From Bdellovibrio sp. ZAP7 (lineage in GTDB: Bacteria; Bdellovibrionota_B; Oligoflexia; Oligoflexales; RGVZ01): a stretch of 45,128 nucleotides of DNA. Below are positions 35,140 to 44,069 of this stretch, piece after piece. The notes under the pieces were generated by a model, which saw only the letters and a list, made by a program, of their open reading frames with translations, had not been told where the DNA came from and did not search any database. The stretch is taken from assembly GCA_945900755.1 (NCBI GenBank), contig CAMDKS010000024.1:1-45128 (forward strand), in the 5' to 3' direction. The position numbers and the translations under genes are program-made. Within the stretch, counting starts at the first letter, position 1; each line of letters begins with the position of its first letter.

Positions 35140-36969
35140 TCAAGAATCTAGAATACTAATATCGTCCGCCTGCGTATTCTGCAAGGCTTCCTCTACCGAT
35201 GTCAAGCCTGCAAGAACTTTTTTGAAGGCCGCAGTTCGAAGAGTTATCATACCATTTTCAACGGCTACTTTTTTGATGATTTTTCCATCCTGCGTTCGAG
35301 CGATCACTTCGCGAATCTTATCATCGAAAACTAATAATTCGTAGACACCCATCCGCTCTTTATAGCCAACACCCTGACAGCGCTCGCACCCACCACTACT
35401 CCTATAGATCTTCCGGTCCCCAAATTTTTCACGACTGATCTCAAGCAAGGCAAGATCACGATCTGACGGAAGGTAGGGCTCCCTGCAGTGAACACACAGT
35501 TTTCTCAATAGGCGAGTTGCCAAAACGCCCAGAACAGCAGACGTCACCTGGAACGGTTGAATATTAAAATCCATTAGCCGTGTTACGGTCGAGGCTGTGT
35601 CATTGGTGTGGACAGTACTCAATACAAGGTGTCCAGTCATTGAAGACTGAATGGCGATTTGGGCTGCCGTTCCGTCTCGTATTTCTCCAATCATAATGAC
35701 ATCTGGATCCTGCCGTAATATCGATCGAAGTCCTTCTGCAAATCCCATACCCACTTTGTCGTTCACTTGAATTTGACCGACCCCTGTCAATTGATACTCA
35801 ACCGGATCCTCAATCGTCAAAATATTTATGTCACTCGTATTGATATGCATCAAGCTCGCATAGAGTAGCGACGTTTTACCGCTACCAGTTGGTCCGGTCA
35901 CCAAAATCAGCCCGTGCGATTGCTCGATTAGCCCCGTCCACCGTTGAAAAATTTCTGGGTCTAGGCCCATTTGATCAAGTCTTTTCGTGCCCGATGATTT
36001 GTCTAGCAAACGCATAACAATGCGCTCGCCATGGGCCGTCGGTAAAACAGAGAGACGAACGTCAATCTCCTTACCTGCAACCTTAATACTAATTCGACCG
36101 TCTTGAGGAATACGTTTTTCGGCAATATCAAGCTTCCCCATAATTTTTACGCGCGAGGCCAGTGCCGGACCATGGCGACGAGGTATTTCCATTTTGTCCT
36201 GGAGGGAACCATCCACTCGAAATCGCACCATTATTTCGCCTTCATAGGGTTCAATATGAATGTCGGATGCTTTTTCTTTTACAGCTCGGGCCAATAATCC
36301 ATGAACAAGTTTAATAATGGGTTTCTCGTCATCCGAGCTTTCCAGCAAGTCACGAGCTTGCTCCAGATCCTCATCAGAATTTAGGTCTGGAACATTTAGT
36401 TCTTCCATGACCTTTTGACTGGAATCGTTGGAACGCTCATAAACTCGATTGATAGCATTCTCGATCTGGCTGCTGCTCGACACAACCATGCTGATATTCG
36501 AGGTAATAATAAGCCTCAAATCATCTAAGGGAAAAATGTTCAGTGGATCCGCCACCGCTACCGTTACGCTGAAATCGTCACGGGCCACAGGCAAAATTTT
36601 GTTGTCGCGGCAAAACTGAATGGGAATAGAATCAACTAGGGCAGGATCTATGTCATTGACTGGTAACCTATGGTAATAGGGCAGGTCAAGCTGATGAGCC
36701 AAGGCTCGCAGAATATCTTCCTCTGTTGCCAGCTTTCGTTCAATCAGAATCTCGCCGAGTTTATTGCCTTCCTGTTGGCCTTGAGCCTTTAACGCATCAT
36801 CAAGCTGTTCTTTGGTCAGACCGGTCGAATCGGTCAAAATTTCGCCCAGAGTTTTTTTAGCCATCTTCCGAAAAGGAACTGTAGGTAAATTGCTCCACTT
36901 CGGAGATTCTGCCTCACCGCCCTCCAACCCCGGGGAATTTTTCTCTACGCTATCTTTTGTATCAGACAT
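35140..36969 (-). CDS. gspE: Type II secretion ATPase GspE
   Basis: A 609-residue hexameric ATPase that powers pseudopilus assembly. Order: a disordered first 35 residues; an N-terminal domain of the GspE_N type (KTLGEILTDSTGLTKEQLD, LATEEDILRALAHQLDLPYY); then the NTPase with SDIHIEPYE, Walker A GPTGSGKT (359-366), Asp boxes and Walker B DPDVIMIGEIRD (421-432), plus the His box TGHLVLSTVHTND. The four-Cys zinc site is intact (C492, C495, C528, C531). GGAG lies 8 nt before the ATG, 5 bp after gspD. Confidence 0.97.
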   Translation of the reverse strand: MSDTKDSVEKNSPGLEGGEAESPKWSNLPTVPFRKMAKKTLGEILTDSTGLTKEQLDDALKAQGQQEGNKLGEILIERKLATEEDILRALAHQLDLPYYHRLPVNDIDPALVDSIPIQFCRDNKILPVARDDFSVTVAVADPLNIFPLDDLRLIITSNISMVVSSSSQIENAINRVYERSNDSSQKVMEELNVPDLNSDEDLEQARDLLESSDDEKPIIKLVHGLLARAVKEKASDIHIEPYEGEIMVRFRVDGSLQDKMEIPRRHGPALASRVKIMGKLDIAEKRIPQDGRISIKVAGKEIDVRLSVLPTAHGERIVMRLLDKSSGTKRLDQMGLDPEIFQRWTGLIEQSHGLILVTGPTGSGKTSLLYASLMHINTSDINILTIEDPVEYQLTGVGQIQVNDKVGMGFAEGLRSILRQDPDVIMIGEIRDGTAAQIAIQSSMTGHLVLSTVHTNDTASTVTRLMDFNIQPFQVTSAVLGVLATRLLRKLCVHCREPYLPSDRDLALLEISREKFGDRKIYRSSGGCERCQGVGYKERMGVYELLVFDDKIREVIARTQDGKIIKKVAVENGMITLRTAAFKKVLAGLTSVEEALQNTQADDISILDS

Positions 36970-36974
36970 TTTGC

Positions 36975-39458
36975 TTACTCCACCGGAGGGGAAATTGGGG
37001 CCTCTTCAATTCTTTGTGTATCTTCGATAACAGGCGCAGGCATGTCGAGTGGGGCGACAGCGCCACCGCCACCGCCACCGCCGGCAGTCGGAGCAATGGT
37101 TGCATTCATAGGAACGACTGCAGGATTTGACAACCCTTCCGGCGCCACACCCGGAGTCTCCTCAACATCATTTAAATAACTGGACCGAACCTCTTCTCGG
37201 CGCTTACGCTCATCGTCATCCTTAGCATCGGGAACGTATTTTCCGTCGTCGGATTTTGGAAGCATCGCATAAAAGCGATCCTCTTTGAAACTCTTTCCAT
37301 AGACATATTCAAGGTATTCATCTCGTTCTTTAATTTTTTCTTGATAGATTGCGGCCAAATCGTCCGCTCCGTGCACGACATGGGGCGTCAGAAAGATCAC
37401 CATATTGCTGGTATTATGACCGATTCGACTGTTCCTAAACAACCAGCCAATGATTGGAATATCACCGAGCAATGGTATTTTTTGAAATGTCTCATACTCT
37501 TGGGTCGTTACCAATCCACTTATGACCACGGTTTGACCATTTTTGACTGTTAAAACTTGTCCTGTTTTACGTTTTTTGATTTTGGGAAGCTGAGAAACTG
37601 CATCGAGTCCACCGAAAGAACTCGCATCAATATCTACTTTCAGTGTGACATAGTTCGAGTTTGAAATCGTGGGCTTTAGCGTCAAGCTGAGATCGACATC
37701 CTCACGCTCAACTTTCGATGTTTGGATGCCGGTGGCTGACGGCTCAGAGAGCGAGCGGAAGTACACCTTTTCGCCAACTGTAATTGTCGCCTGCTCATTA
37801 TCAGCAGTCATGATATGCGGACTCGATAGCACCCGCGTATTATCATCTGTTTTAATAAGCTTAATCAATGCGCCTGGAGAAAATTCTCCAAGGCCGGGAA
37901 TCTTCACCGTTTTAGCGGATAGAATTCCAATGGTCATGTCATCGGCTGCAAACGCTCCAGCCGCCGCCGCCCCAGATGCTGGTGTGGGGGTCGCTGTTTG
38001 AGCTGCAATAATCGGTGCAAATGCTTTACCCTGCCAGGTTGTAACAATTGGATTCTGGCCTGACTTAGCACCGCCAAAAATTGACGTTGAAAAATTGAAA
38101 TTATTTGTCGTGGAAAGATCTAGGATATCCGCCTCGACAAAAACTTGGCTACGCCTAACGTCTAACTTTCTGAGAATGCTATTAACTGATTGGTACGAGG
38201 ATCGACTACCAGTAATCAGCAGTGAGTTAGAAGACTCATCGGCGGTAATCTTGACGTTATCATCTAGCTCGGCGATGGCCCCCGGAGCTCCTGGGACTGG
38301 TGGTTGCCTATTATTATCAAATATGGGTCCTTTCTTTTTTCCGCCTTGCATTAAAGTCGCCAACGTACTCGCGACCTTCTTTGCATCCGCATAGTCTAAC
38401 GGACGAACGTGAATACTTGCTTGCCGGCTTTGATCTGCGATTGGAATATCAAATTTCTTTATTAGAGCCTGGATGTCAAGAATTGTGCGTGGAGGACCAA
38501 AAACAATCACCGAATTGGTTCGATCATCGACAATTAATTTGAACGTACCATAGACGCCGCCGCCGGCACTGTTTGCCTTTAGAATCTCCGTGACGCGATC
38601 ATTTATAGTTTTCGCGTCTCCATACAAAATCGGAACCACTTGGACTTGCGGTTGCTGGCCTTGCACGTCAATTAATTCTAGTATATCGAGAATTCGACGA
38701 ACCTTGTAGCCACTGTCACTAATAATTAGCGTATTTGTCTTTTCGTAGGCGACCATACTATTGGCTGTTACGATCTTCCCCAGGGTTGTTTGAATGCTCT
38801 TTGAATCCACATATTTTAGCGGAACTATTTGGGTTATAATTTCATCGGTTAGTGGAGTGTATTTTGATCCTAAGAAAGTTCTCAAATTCCCGCGCACAGC
38901 AGTACTAATAGGAACGATTTTCAGAATTTTCCCTGTTTCGACAGTCGTCAATCTGAGAACATTCAGTGCCGATAGAAATGCTTGGTAGGCCTCTTCCTTG
39001 GTTACCCGCCTAGGAGAAATAATTTGAATTTTTCCGCTTACGTTATTGTCAAGGATAACATTCTTTCCAGTCCACAAAGCAACAGCGCGAACAATATCTC
39101 GAATTTCGGTCTTCTCAGGAAAATCCATATTGACTAATTCCTGGCCGGCCGGAATTGCACTCGCCCCCTTTTTCTCCGAGGGAGATCCGTCTTTGGTAAC
39201 TGTCGGATTAGCCCCCGAATGTCCAACCGTTTTGGCACGGCCTGGTGCAGCTTCGCCACCGGAATAATCGGGTGGTGGCGGATCGTTAGGCTCCGGGACA
39301 TCTACCTGCGCTGGAGGAGCTTCAATAGGTATGACTGGATCTGGCGGTGGTGGCGGCGGGGGGACATCCTCCTGCGCATGCAACAACAATGCTCCTGGCC
39401 CTGTGATTGCAACCATCAGACAAGTGCCCACAAATTTTCTAAATCTACTTTGCACCAT
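36975..39458 (-). CDS. gspD: Type II secretion secretin GspD
   Basis: About 827 residues from the ATG at 39458 with AAAGGG 9 nt upstream (another ATG at 39464). The signal peptide ends LLLHA^QED. A Pro-rich stretch (VPPPPPPPDPVIPIEAPPAQ) and a polar linker follow. Next come the N0 domain (MDFPEKTEIRDIVRAVALWT), repeated N1-N3 KH-like domains (NTLIISDSGYKVRRILDILE, NSVIVFGPPRTILDIQALIK, NSLLITGSRSSYQSVNSILR) and the secretin core (TVKNGQTVVISGLVTTQE, KIPLLGDIPIIGWLFRN, MVIFLTPHVV). About 125 residues follow the core, with a G8 run, and could bind a pilotin or form the S-domain. No pilotin gene is seen. Confidence 0.96.
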   Translation of the reverse strand: MVQSRFRKFVGTCLMVAITGPGALLLHAQEDVPPPPPPPDPVIPIEAPPAQVDVPEPNDPPPPDYSGGEAAPGRAKTVGHSGANPTVTKDGSPSEKKGASAIPAGQELVNMDFPEKTEIRDIVRAVALWTGKNVILDNNVSGKIQIISPRRVTKEEAYQAFLSALNVLRLTTVETGKILKIVPISTAVRGNLRTFLGSKYTPLTDEIITQIVPLKYVDSKSIQTTLGKIVTANSMVAYEKTNTLIISDSGYKVRRILDILELIDVQGQQPQVQVVPILYGDAKTINDRVTEILKANSAGGGVYGTFKLIVDDRTNSVIVFGPPRTILDIQALIKKFDIPIADQSRQASIHVRPLDYADAKKVASTLATLMQGGKKKGPIFDNNRQPPVPGAPGAIAELDDNVKITADESSNSLLITGSRSSYQSVNSILRKLDVRRSQVFVEADILDLSTTNNFNFSTSIFGGAKSGQNPIVTTWQGKAFAPIIAAQTATPTPASGAAAAGAFAADDMTIGILSAKTVKIPGLGEFSPGALIKLIKTDDNTRVLSSPHIMTADNEQATITVGEKVYFRSLSEPSATGIQTSKVEREDVDLSLTLKPTISNSNYVTLKVDIDASSFGGLDAVSQLPKIKKRKTGQVLTVKNGQTVVISGLVTTQEYETFQKIPLLGDIPIIGWLFRNSRIGHNTSNMVIFLTPHVVHGADDLAAIYQEKIKERDEYLEYVYGKSFKEDRFYAMLPKSDDGKYVPDAKDDDERKRREEVRSSYLNDVEETPGVAPEGLSNPAVVPMNATIAPTAGGGGGGGAVAPLDMPAPVIEDTQRIEEAPISPPVE

Positions 39459-39558
39459 AATCATCCACCCTTTCAAAAAACCAAAAAAATTATTGTCCCT
39501 TTAGCATGGCTCCAAAAACAACATCTCCCGATTACGCCTTCTAATCTCCCGTCCTCGA

Positions 39559-40587
39559 CTACTTAACTCGTACAACAATATTCTGCGGCGTCACGCCACC
39601 GCGGAGTAATTGAATCCGCACTTCGCCCCCTTCTTGGAATGCCTTATACATTGCAAATCCTTCTTCTGCCTGAGTCATACTGGTGTCGTTCACGCGAGTT
39701 ATGACGTCACCATTTTGAAGACCAACTCTTGCAAATAGCGTCCCACCTTTGATTGCAAAAATCTTAAAGCCATTCAGTCCACCTGAGTCGATTGGATTTG
39801 GCACTAGACGGGCCGAGTCCACAATTTTAGTAAAACCAGGTCCAAGCTCTCCCTCGACAAAGGCTGTTTCGATGGAAATTTCAGTGCCGCCTCCAGCGAC
39901 TTCGCCAAACCCTTCCCCAGGTGCAACAGGAAAACCGTCGCTCGCCACATCGACTTTTGACTTGTCCAAATCGATGCACTCCTTAACCCCATTATTGTTA
40001 ATAACGATTTTTTGGCGCTCCACCAGCGCCACTGTGGCATCTTCGTTTCCATAAATAGCATCACCGACACGATATATGTCCGCTTCCGCATAAGTCTTAT
40101 CGCGCACTGTTGCCAAAGATATTAAGGGATCGCCCAAATATATTGTACCGAGCAGCTCAATGGGCAATGATGTAGGAGAACATGGAGCGCTTAAATCAAA
40201 TTCACCTGCTGAATTTTTCTTGGCACCCCCGCTCTCTTTCTCCTCAGGAAATTTTCCTTCACTGCTAAATATATTGCGATCCTTAATCTGTTTTTGAAGC
40301 TCTCTCGTATTGGTCGTTACCAAAGCCGATAATGACGGCGTTTCACTATCGGTTTTTGCCATGGAGCGTTTCACCTTGGAATTGATTATATTATTGACCA
40401 TTCCTTGCCCTATGAAACCGCAAACAATGGTTGAAAAAATATAGGCACACGCCATAGGTCCCACAAAAAATATTAGCCGTTGCTCAAGCTTCTGCAGCCC
40501 CTCATTTGAATAGGCCTTCATCTTCGCAGCAATCCTCGGCAGGAGAGCTGTGAGACGGGACTCAATAATTGAAGACACTTTTGACAT
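39559..40587 (-). CDS. Second GspC-like protein (HR + PDZ)
   Basis: A 342-residue bitopic protein. A membrane helix (39-60) with two Cys is followed by a short motif RNIFSSEG (104-111). Next is a homology-region-type beta domain (about 136-206, LPIELLGTIYLGDPLISLAT, GDAIYGNEDATVALVERQKI), a polar linker and a C-terminal PDZ domain (about 270-342, KGGTLFARVGLQNGDVITRV). This is the GspC layout, shared with the gene just upstream. Cys136 and Cys204 border the HR domain and may form a disulfide; the other copy lacks them. Its ATG overlaps the first gene's stop by one base. GspC links the inner-membrane platform to GspD. Confidence 0.85.
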   Translation of the reverse strand: MSKVSSIIESRLTALLPRIAAKMKAYSNEGLQKLEQRLIFFVGPMACAYIFSTIVCGFIGQGMVNNIINSKVKRSMAKTDSETPSLSALVTTNTRELQKQIKDRNIFSSEGKFPEEKESGGAKKNSAGEFDLSAPCSPTSLPIELLGTIYLGDPLISLATVRDKTYAEADIYRVGDAIYGNEDATVALVERQKIVINNNGVKECIDLDKSKVDVASDGFPVAPGEGFGEVAGGGTEISIETAFVEGELGPGFTKIVDSARLVPNPIDSGGLNGFKIFAIKGGTLFARVGLQNGDVITRVNDTSMTQAEEGFAMYKAFQEGGEVRIQLLRGGVTPQNIVVRVK

Positions 40588-41558
40588 TAGCGAACCTTAA
40601 GTGAGATTGTCATGTCCACGCCATTTCTGTTAACCTTAATATCAATTTCATTCTCGTTTTTTAGATCCTTTAATAATTTTATGGATTGCCCCGCATCAGA
40701 CAAGACGACACCATTGATTTCCAGCGCAACATCGCCATTTTGCATTCCTGACTTTGCGTAGAAACTATCCGCCTTTATTTGATCCATACGCCATCCCTTT
40801 AGCACTCCGTCAACCATATTAGGACTGGCCTTTGCGTCCTGAAGGACCGTTGCGAGTCCTGGGCCCAATAGTGTGTTTTTATATTCAGCAGACATCTCGA
40901 TATTTTTTCCTTTTCTTTCGAATCCTTCCTCTTTAAAATTTTCCAACCCAATTTCAGTGGAGGTACCCGCAGCATCAGCACCGCCGTTGGCCAGCCTTTT
41001 TTTTCCCCCGCCAGTTCTAGACGATCTTCGAAGCTCTACTTCATCTAATCCAAGGAATTCCATTTGCCCTTGATTCAAAATTAGAATTAGATCTCGCTGG
41101 ATCTCGACCAGCGTAGCTTCAGCCGTGATTTGGTCCCCTACCAAAAATGAATTCACGGATTTAGATTGCGTATTTTCCACCATGACGATTCCATTGAACG
41201 GATTGCCTCCATAAATGATCCCAACCACTTTAATAGGCAGCACACTTTTGGGAATCTGACTCGCCGCCGACCGATCAGCCACGTCGCCAAGCAAACCTTG
41301 TGAGTTAAATAGGTTACGAGCTAAGATGATCGCAACAATCGCCTTAACCTCACTGCCATTTGGACTCAGTTCGATCGGATCGGTGTTAGCATTCATTGAA
41401 ATCGAGGGCCGACCTGTTTTTCCTAAAAGCCACCACCCAATAGCAGAACTCATCAATGACGCTGACAAAAAACTAACAACAACAACAAGCCCAGTCTTGC
41501 GCCACGGCCACTCGCGCAGTTTGTCAACATATCGATTTAGGATGACAGATTCGAACAT
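40587..41558 (-). CDS. gspC: Type II secretion protein GspC (first copy)
   Basis: A 323-residue bitopic protein with a cytoplasmic N-terminus, a membrane helix (GLVVVVSFLSASLMSSAIGW, 23-42) and the conserved motif ILARNLFNSQG (78-88). An HR domain follows (about 107-172, LPIKVVGIIYGGNPFNGIVM, NSFLVGDQITAEATLVEI), then a basic/Gly-rich linker and a C-terminal PDZ domain (about 255-323, ADSFYAKSGMQNGDVALEIN). The HR binds the N0 domain of GspD. It starts three bases after the aroK stop and is directly followed by a second, different GspC-like gene. Its PDZ is well preserved around the carboxylate-binding loop. Confidence 0.9.
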   Translation of the reverse strand: MFESVILNRYVDKLREWPWRKTGLVVVVSFLSASLMSSAIGWWLLGKTGRPSISMNANTDPIELSPNGSEVKAIVAIILARNLFNSQGLLGDVADRSAASQIPKSVLPIKVVGIIYGGNPFNGIVMVENTQSKSVNSFLVGDQITAEATLVEIQRDLILILNQGQMEFLGLDEVELRRSSRTGGGKKRLANGGADAAGTSTEIGLENFKEEGFERKGKNIEMSAEYKNTLLGPGLATVLQDAKASPNMVDGVLKGWRMDQIKADSFYAKSGMQNGDVALEINGVVLSDAGQSIKLLKDLKNENEIDIKVNRNGVDMTISLKVR

Positions 41559-41561
41559 CGC

Positions 41562-42221
41562 CTATTCTGCTCCCTTTCTATGCCAACTTGCAAATCTATG
41601 GGGGGTCACCGTGAGCAAATCCTCTAAAGCCAAACTCTCCCGCAGATGTTGAGCGGCCATTTCAGGCGTTACATAGGATCCTTCGAGGACTATATCTGCC
41701 TGTTTGTACCACTGGATTCTCGCATCCATCATTTTTGTTAATCGTTCCTGACAGGCCGCCCTTCTTTTTTCCTCATTTTTTTCTGACAGCAGGTCCCTAA
41801 ACAATGGTCTTTTCTCGAGTTCACTTGAACCCTTACATAATCGTCGTGCAATTTCACTTGCTGCCGATTGAACCCAAACAATCGTTCCAATTTTTCGTGC
41901 ACAGTCCATTCCTTCGTCCGAGAGTAGTGCCCCACCTCCGACGGCGATGACCAGACACTGTACGCCTTCCAACTCTTCAAGCATCTTACGCTCGTGTTCC
42001 CTGAAGACTTCTTCCCCTTGAATATCTATAATTGTCGCAATTTTTTTTCCAACACGCCGCTCAATCAGATCATCTAAATCGACGAAACCTGCCCCAATCA
42101 GTACGGCAAGATGTCGACCAATTGTAGATTTGCCACTTCCTCCCATTCCTGTGAGGATAATATTTCGTCCACGAGATTTAGAATTCACTGGTGGGTTTGT
42201 TATTGTTTCAAGACCACTCAC
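41562..42221 (-). CDS. aroK: Shikimate kinase
   Basis: A 219-residue P-loop kinase that phosphorylates shikimate in aromatic amino acid synthesis. Marks: Walker A ILTGMGGSGKSTIGRHLA, the substrate-binding FVDLDDLIERRVGK, GEEVFREHERKML, the Gly-rich AVGGGALLSDEG, the lid Arg region EKRPLFRDLL, and the C-terminal adenine-binding region. GTG start. It is the first gene of the T2SS operon, three bases before gspC. A comparable linkage of aroK to a secretin/PilM-type operon is known beside pilMNOPQ in many proteobacteria. Confidence 0.93.
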   Translation of the reverse strand: MSGLETITNPPVNSKSRGRNIILTGMGGSGKSTIGRHLAVLIGAGFVDLDDLIERRVGKKIATIIDIQGEEVFREHERKMLEELEGVQCLVIAVGGGALLSDEGMDCARKIGTIVWVQSAASEIARRLCKGSSELEKRPLFRDLLSEKNEEKRRAACQERLTKMMDARIQWYKQADIVLEGSYVTPEMAAQHLRESLALEDLLTVTPHRFASWHRKGAE

Positions 42222-42365
42222 TCGGGTAAGCCCTCACAAAAATTAATTAAATTGGTATATCTGCTTTTATTATTTTAAACCAAAGGACACAAAAAGGCGA
42301 AATCCCAGAGGCATATTCTGAACTGTCGGATTTGACTAAAGAATCAGTGAATTATTCGCAAAAGC

Positions 42366-42391
42366 AAAAACCCGCACTCGATAGTGCGGGT
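42366..42391 (-). terminator. Rho-independent terminator after the MltD-like gene
   Basis: Perfect 9-bp arms ACCCGCACT/AGTGCGGGT with a 4-nt loop. On the minus strand they are followed by TTTTTGCTTTT (partly part of the stem base). It lies 28 bp after the stop of the MltD-like gene and insulates it from the aroK-T2SS operon. Confidence 0.85.
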
Positions 42392-42418
42392 ATTTATTGT
42401 AGTCAGGACGCTTGTTGG

Positions 42419-43786
42419 TTACGGCATCCAGGTAACTAAGCTAGCAGCCGGCGCAGCTGTATTTTTAGCAGGAATTTTTGCCATGTACCGCGTCGGAAAC
42501 GTACCCCCGTTGCGCAAGAAGCTGCGGCCAATATCTGGGTTGTACGCAGCCAGCGTCGCTGTCGACACCTTGTAGCGCACTTTTACATCTAAAAGAGACA
42601 TACCTCCAACTCGTACAAGATCGAAACGCAAGGGCTCTGCGATAATGACGTCTGGAAACACCTTAGGAGAATTTTTCAGCGTGGCGAGCATCCCAAGAAA
42701 TCCAGAGTAGAAATTTTTCGATGCAAAACCGAAGTTCGCACCGTCGTAATGATTAACTAGGGCAACGATGTCTTTAGAGCCATACTCACGAGCGGCTCTT
42801 GAAATACCGCCGATACCGTGGTTATACGCCGTTATCGCAAGCGGCCAGGAGCCAACAATTTTATAGTTCATAGCCAGTAGCTTTGCCGCCGCACGACTGG
42901 CCTTGATGGGATCATTTCGCTCATCAATTTCCGGTGTCACGACCAAATAGTCTCGCCCAGTATCGGGCATAACTTGGTAGACGCCGCTTGCGCCAACTTT
43001 GCTGAGTGCCTGCAGATTAAATGACGACTCAATAAATGCGATTCGCGCTAGTTCTGGCATTAAACCCTGTGCCTTAAACTCCGCTTCAACGTGGGGGAGA
43101 TATTTTGCGGACGTTTGCAATCCCTTAGCAATGAATTCACGCTGACCGCGTTGCACGCGTATACTGAAGGCTGCCAGTTTAAACTTGTTTTTGTTTTCGA
43201 TGTGGCTGAACAATTTAAATACGCGAAGCTCAGTGCCACTTAATTTAGAGGAGTCGATATTTGGAGTTGCCGCTAGGCTTATTAGGATTTGTTTATATCG
43301 TTGACGGCGGGCCTCGAGCCAAGGCTTCATGGCATTTGTCCGTGATTTATCGCCAATGCCTGCCATTCGTGAACTGTTATGAATTTCTAGGACGACTTCG
43401 GGAAATTCGGCAATATGCAGGACATCTTGATCTTTCGACCACAGCGAATAGACTCTACGCCAGAAGTTTACACGACGAGCCAAGCCGGCAGGAACTTCCA
43501 AGTCATCCGAAACAGAAAATGCCTCCCCGTCGCGATCCTTCGCCGCTGCGGAACAGGCCAAGTACTCAACATCAATCTGAACCAACCCACCAACGCGAAT
43601 AGGCAGGCACTCATCACTCATGTTTGCCTGATTTAGGAGGCGATCAAATGTGACGTTTTCACCTTCCATTTGCTCGACAAGTACTTGCGAGGTTGCTTGT
43701 TTCGCTAAAAATTCATGGGTGCCAGCCTTAAACGACAACATCGAAATGAGGGTTGCAGCCATAAATATGCTTAGAAATGTTTTCAC
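42419..43786 (-). CDS. mltD: MltD-like membrane-bound lytic transglycosylase
   Basis: A 455-residue exported protein starting at GTG with GGGAG 8 nt upstream. The signal segment is LSIFMAATLISMLSF and no lipobox is seen. The central SLT domain has the catalytic Glu253 in RIAFIESSFN, followed by SKVGASGVYQVMPDTGRDY and ALAITAYNHG-like sequence (PLAITAYNHGIGGISRA). This is the family-1D (MltD) pattern. The C-terminal 60 residues (RVGGMSLLDVKVRYKVSTAT, LAAYNPDIGRSFLRNGGTFP) look like one degenerate LysM peptidoglycan-binding unit. It is divergent from fliG and could clear the wall for the flagellum or for the T2SS. Confidence 0.88.
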   Translation of the reverse strand: MKTFLSIFMAATLISMLSFKAGTHEFLAKQATSQVLVEQMEGENVTFDRLLNQANMSDECLPIRVGGLVQIDVEYLACSAAAKDRDGEAFSVSDDLEVPAGLARRVNFWRRVYSLWSKDQDVLHIAEFPEVVLEIHNSSRMAGIGDKSRTNAMKPWLEARRQRYKQILISLAATPNIDSSKLSGTELRVFKLFSHIENKNKFKLAAFSIRVQRGQREFIAKGLQTSAKYLPHVEAEFKAQGLMPELARIAFIESSFNLQALSKVGASGVYQVMPDTGRDYLVVTPEIDERNDPIKASRAAAKLLAMNYKIVGSWPLAITAYNHGIGGISRAAREYGSKDIVALVNHYDGANFGFASKNFYSGFLGMLATLKNSPKVFPDVIIAEPLRFDLVRVGGMSLLDVKVRYKVSTATLAAYNPDIGRSFLRNGGTFPTRYMAKIPAKNTAAPAASLVTWMP

Positions 43787-43863
43787 GATTAGAACTCCCA
43801 GGTTACTACTTTGAAGGTCCAGCCACGGTTCTTTCCTGACTCGAGGAATCGTCCATAGCTGAT

Positions 43864-43885
43864 GTTTCTACGGAACCGTAGAAAC
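43864..43885. promoter_or_regulatory. Perfect inverted repeat between mltD and fliG
   Basis: Arms GTTTCTACGG (43864-43873) and CCGTAGAAAC (43876-43885) are 10 bp and perfect, with a 2-bp spacer, 78 bp upstream of mltD. No U-run follows on either strand, so it is not a terminator. It may be an operator or a leader hairpin with a tetraloop. Confidence 0.6.
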
Positions 43886-43915
43886 TCAGAACCCATATTG
43901 AGCAAGTCCTATGCC

Positions 43916-43925
43916 AGGTTAACCT
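43916..43925. promoter_or_regulatory. Palindrome AGGTTAACCT
   Basis: A perfect 10-bp palindrome in the same divergent region. Short enough to occur by chance; listed because it clusters with two other dyads. Confidence 0.3.
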
Positions 43926-43966
43926 ATTGATATTTGAGGCGTCTACCTTAGGTTTTACACCAAAAG

Positions 43967-43982
43967 TGTCAGGATTCTGACA
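43967..43982. promoter_or_regulatory. Dyad TGTCAG-N4-CTGACA upstream of fliG
   Basis: Arms of 6 bp with a 4-bp spacer, about 90 bp before the fliG ATG. It may be a repressor or activator site. It does not match the enterobacterial LexA pattern CTGT-N8-ACAG. Confidence 0.4.
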
Positions 43983-44069
43983 GTCTAGTCAAGTTGGCCA
44001 GAGAGCCGTAAGATAATTAGGTAGATAGAATCTAGGTTGAGCGACTACACCACAGAGGGAGTCCTAAGT

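Noticed and set aside
43967-43982. LexA/SOS box upstream of fliG
   Set aside because: TGTCAG-N4-CTGACA is symmetric but does not fit CTGT-N8-ACAG, and LexA sites of this lineage are unknown; kept only as a generic dyad.
43990-44015. Sigma-28 promoter for fliG (GCCGTAAG near 44005)
   Set aside because: The -10-like GCCGTAAG is similar to GCCGATAA, but the nearest TCAAGTT is 8 bp away, not 11, so the spacing is wrong.
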